Source: Kiritimatiellales bacterium (GTDB taxonomy: Bacteria > Verrucomicrobiota > Kiritimatiellia > Kiritimatiellales > Pontiellaceae). From it: a stretch of DNA of 40,843 bases. The notes below the pieces were generated by a model. The model saw only the letters and a program-made list of their open reading frames with translations. It had not been told where the DNA came from and did not search any database. The position numbers and the translations under genes were made by a program. Position 1 is the stretch's first letter. Each line of letters starts with the position of its first letter. Positions 40,571 through 40,843 of this stretch are shown here, in pieces. Location: contig JAIPJC010000013.1 of the NCBI GenBank assembly GCA_021734345.1, positions 1 to 40,843 on the forward strand. The letters run 5' to 3'.

Positions 40571-40843
40571 TCATTTCCCGCCTCCGATCAGGTTGGTCAG
40601 CATGGCGGTGATGACGTCTTTTTCCTGCGGGCGGCTTTCGGCGATCATGAGCGTCATGGCGACGAGGGCGTTGTCGGCAATGCGTTTGTTCCCTTCCTTG
40701 TCGTACAGCAGTTTATTCTTATCGGCGAAGCGCAGGAACACGGCGGCTGCGATGCGCTTGTTGCCGTCAACGAAGCTGTGGTTCTTGACGAGGAAGTAGA
40801 GGAGGTGGGCGGACTTTTCCTCGACGGAGGGATAGACGTCCTT
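40571..40843 (-). CDS. Doc/Fic-family protein, 5' end cut by window
   Basis: The last 90 residues of a Fic/Doc protein. The active loop is HSFVDGNKRIAAAVFLRF: H-x-F-x-D-G-N-K-R, with Lys where AMPylating Fic proteins have Gly, as in the Doc kinase toxin. The following GNKRIADNALVAMTLMIAES and EKDVITAMLTNLI are typical of the death-on-curing proteins that often carry an N-terminal RhuM-type part. Such proteins modify translation or other targets and are usually held by an antitoxin. The N-terminal part and any upstream antitoxin lie outside the window. Base use is GC-rich, unlike the ATPase gene. Confidence 0.85.
   Translation of the reverse strand, partial: KDVYPSVEEKSAHLLYFLVKNHSFVDGNKRIAAAVFLRFADKNKLLYDKEGNKRIADNALVAMTLMIAESRPQEKDVITAMLTNLIGGGK

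Noticed and set aside
40571-40843. Possible frameshift near the end of the Doc-like gene
   Set aside because: On first reading a T-run at about 40619-40623 seemed one base short; recounting gives five T and an intact frame to TGA at 40571-40573.

Overview
The window looks like a chromosomal segment of a marine or anaerobic member of the PVC group, most likely Kiritimatiellota (Pontiella-like). This is an inference from gene content: three formylglycine-type sulfatases, PEP-CTERM-anchored secreted proteins, an archaeal-type phosphoglycerate mutase, a siroheme-style tetrapyrrole operon made of fused enzymes, and short palindromic repeats inside genes. No rRNA or tRNA gene and no CRISPR array was seen, so the assignment rests on style only.

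Layout. 1-5.2 kb: the 3' end of a secreted calcium-repeat protein, then a sulfatase / unknown protein / sulfatase operon whose last stop codon lies inside the terminal repeat of a small MITE-like element. 5.4-8.1 kb: two tandem secreted paralogues that share 375 codons and then carry different C-terminal modules (one PEP-CTERM, one not), with the decayed tail of a probable third copy upstream. 8.2-14.9 kb: a catabolic locus of a cytoplasmic nucleoside hydrolase, a secreted GH106-like glycosidase, a GPH-family sugar symporter, ribokinase and an exported nucleoside hydrolase, consistent with uptake and phosphorylation of ribose from ribosides. 15-27.6 kb: mostly housekeeping genes: DEAD-box helicase, apgM, a HEAT/zinc/PD-(D/E)XK protein, metG, a DUF481 porin-like protein, a DUF985 cupin, a helical protein, a gamma-carbonic-anhydrase-like protein, and an rluA-hslO-sfsA operon with a secreted sulfatase appended. 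27.7-30.8 kb: a PEP-CTERM protein behind an AT-rich leader and a WecA-like transferase fused to a Rossmann domain.

31.2-35.7 kb: a three-ORF tetrapyrrole operon. ORF 1 fuses a Met8/CysG-N precorrin-2 dehydrogenase to glutamyl-tRNA reductase, ORF 2 fuses HemC, CobA and HemD, and ORF 3 is HemB. Together they cover glutamyl-tRNA to siroheme except HemL. The HemC part appears to end after domain 2 and so lacks the domain that normally carries the dipyrromethane-cofactor cysteine. 35.8-36.8 kb: galM.

37-40.8 kb: a visibly more AT-rich accessory block on the minus strand. It holds a Doc/Fic toxin-like gene (cut by the window end), a 46-codon ORF, an OLD-like ATPase-TOPRIM protein with an altered Walker A, a 37-residue helix-turn-helix ORF, and a 300-residue protein of unknown function. 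The last three sit as one tight transcription unit and are a candidate defence cassette.

The observations I rate highest are the HemC lacking domain 3, the ATPase-TOPRIM cassette, the HEAT-zinc-nuclease architecture, the exact C-terminal module exchange between tandem paralogues, and an identical 28-nt palindromic element read in different frames inside metG and the hemD part of the fusion.
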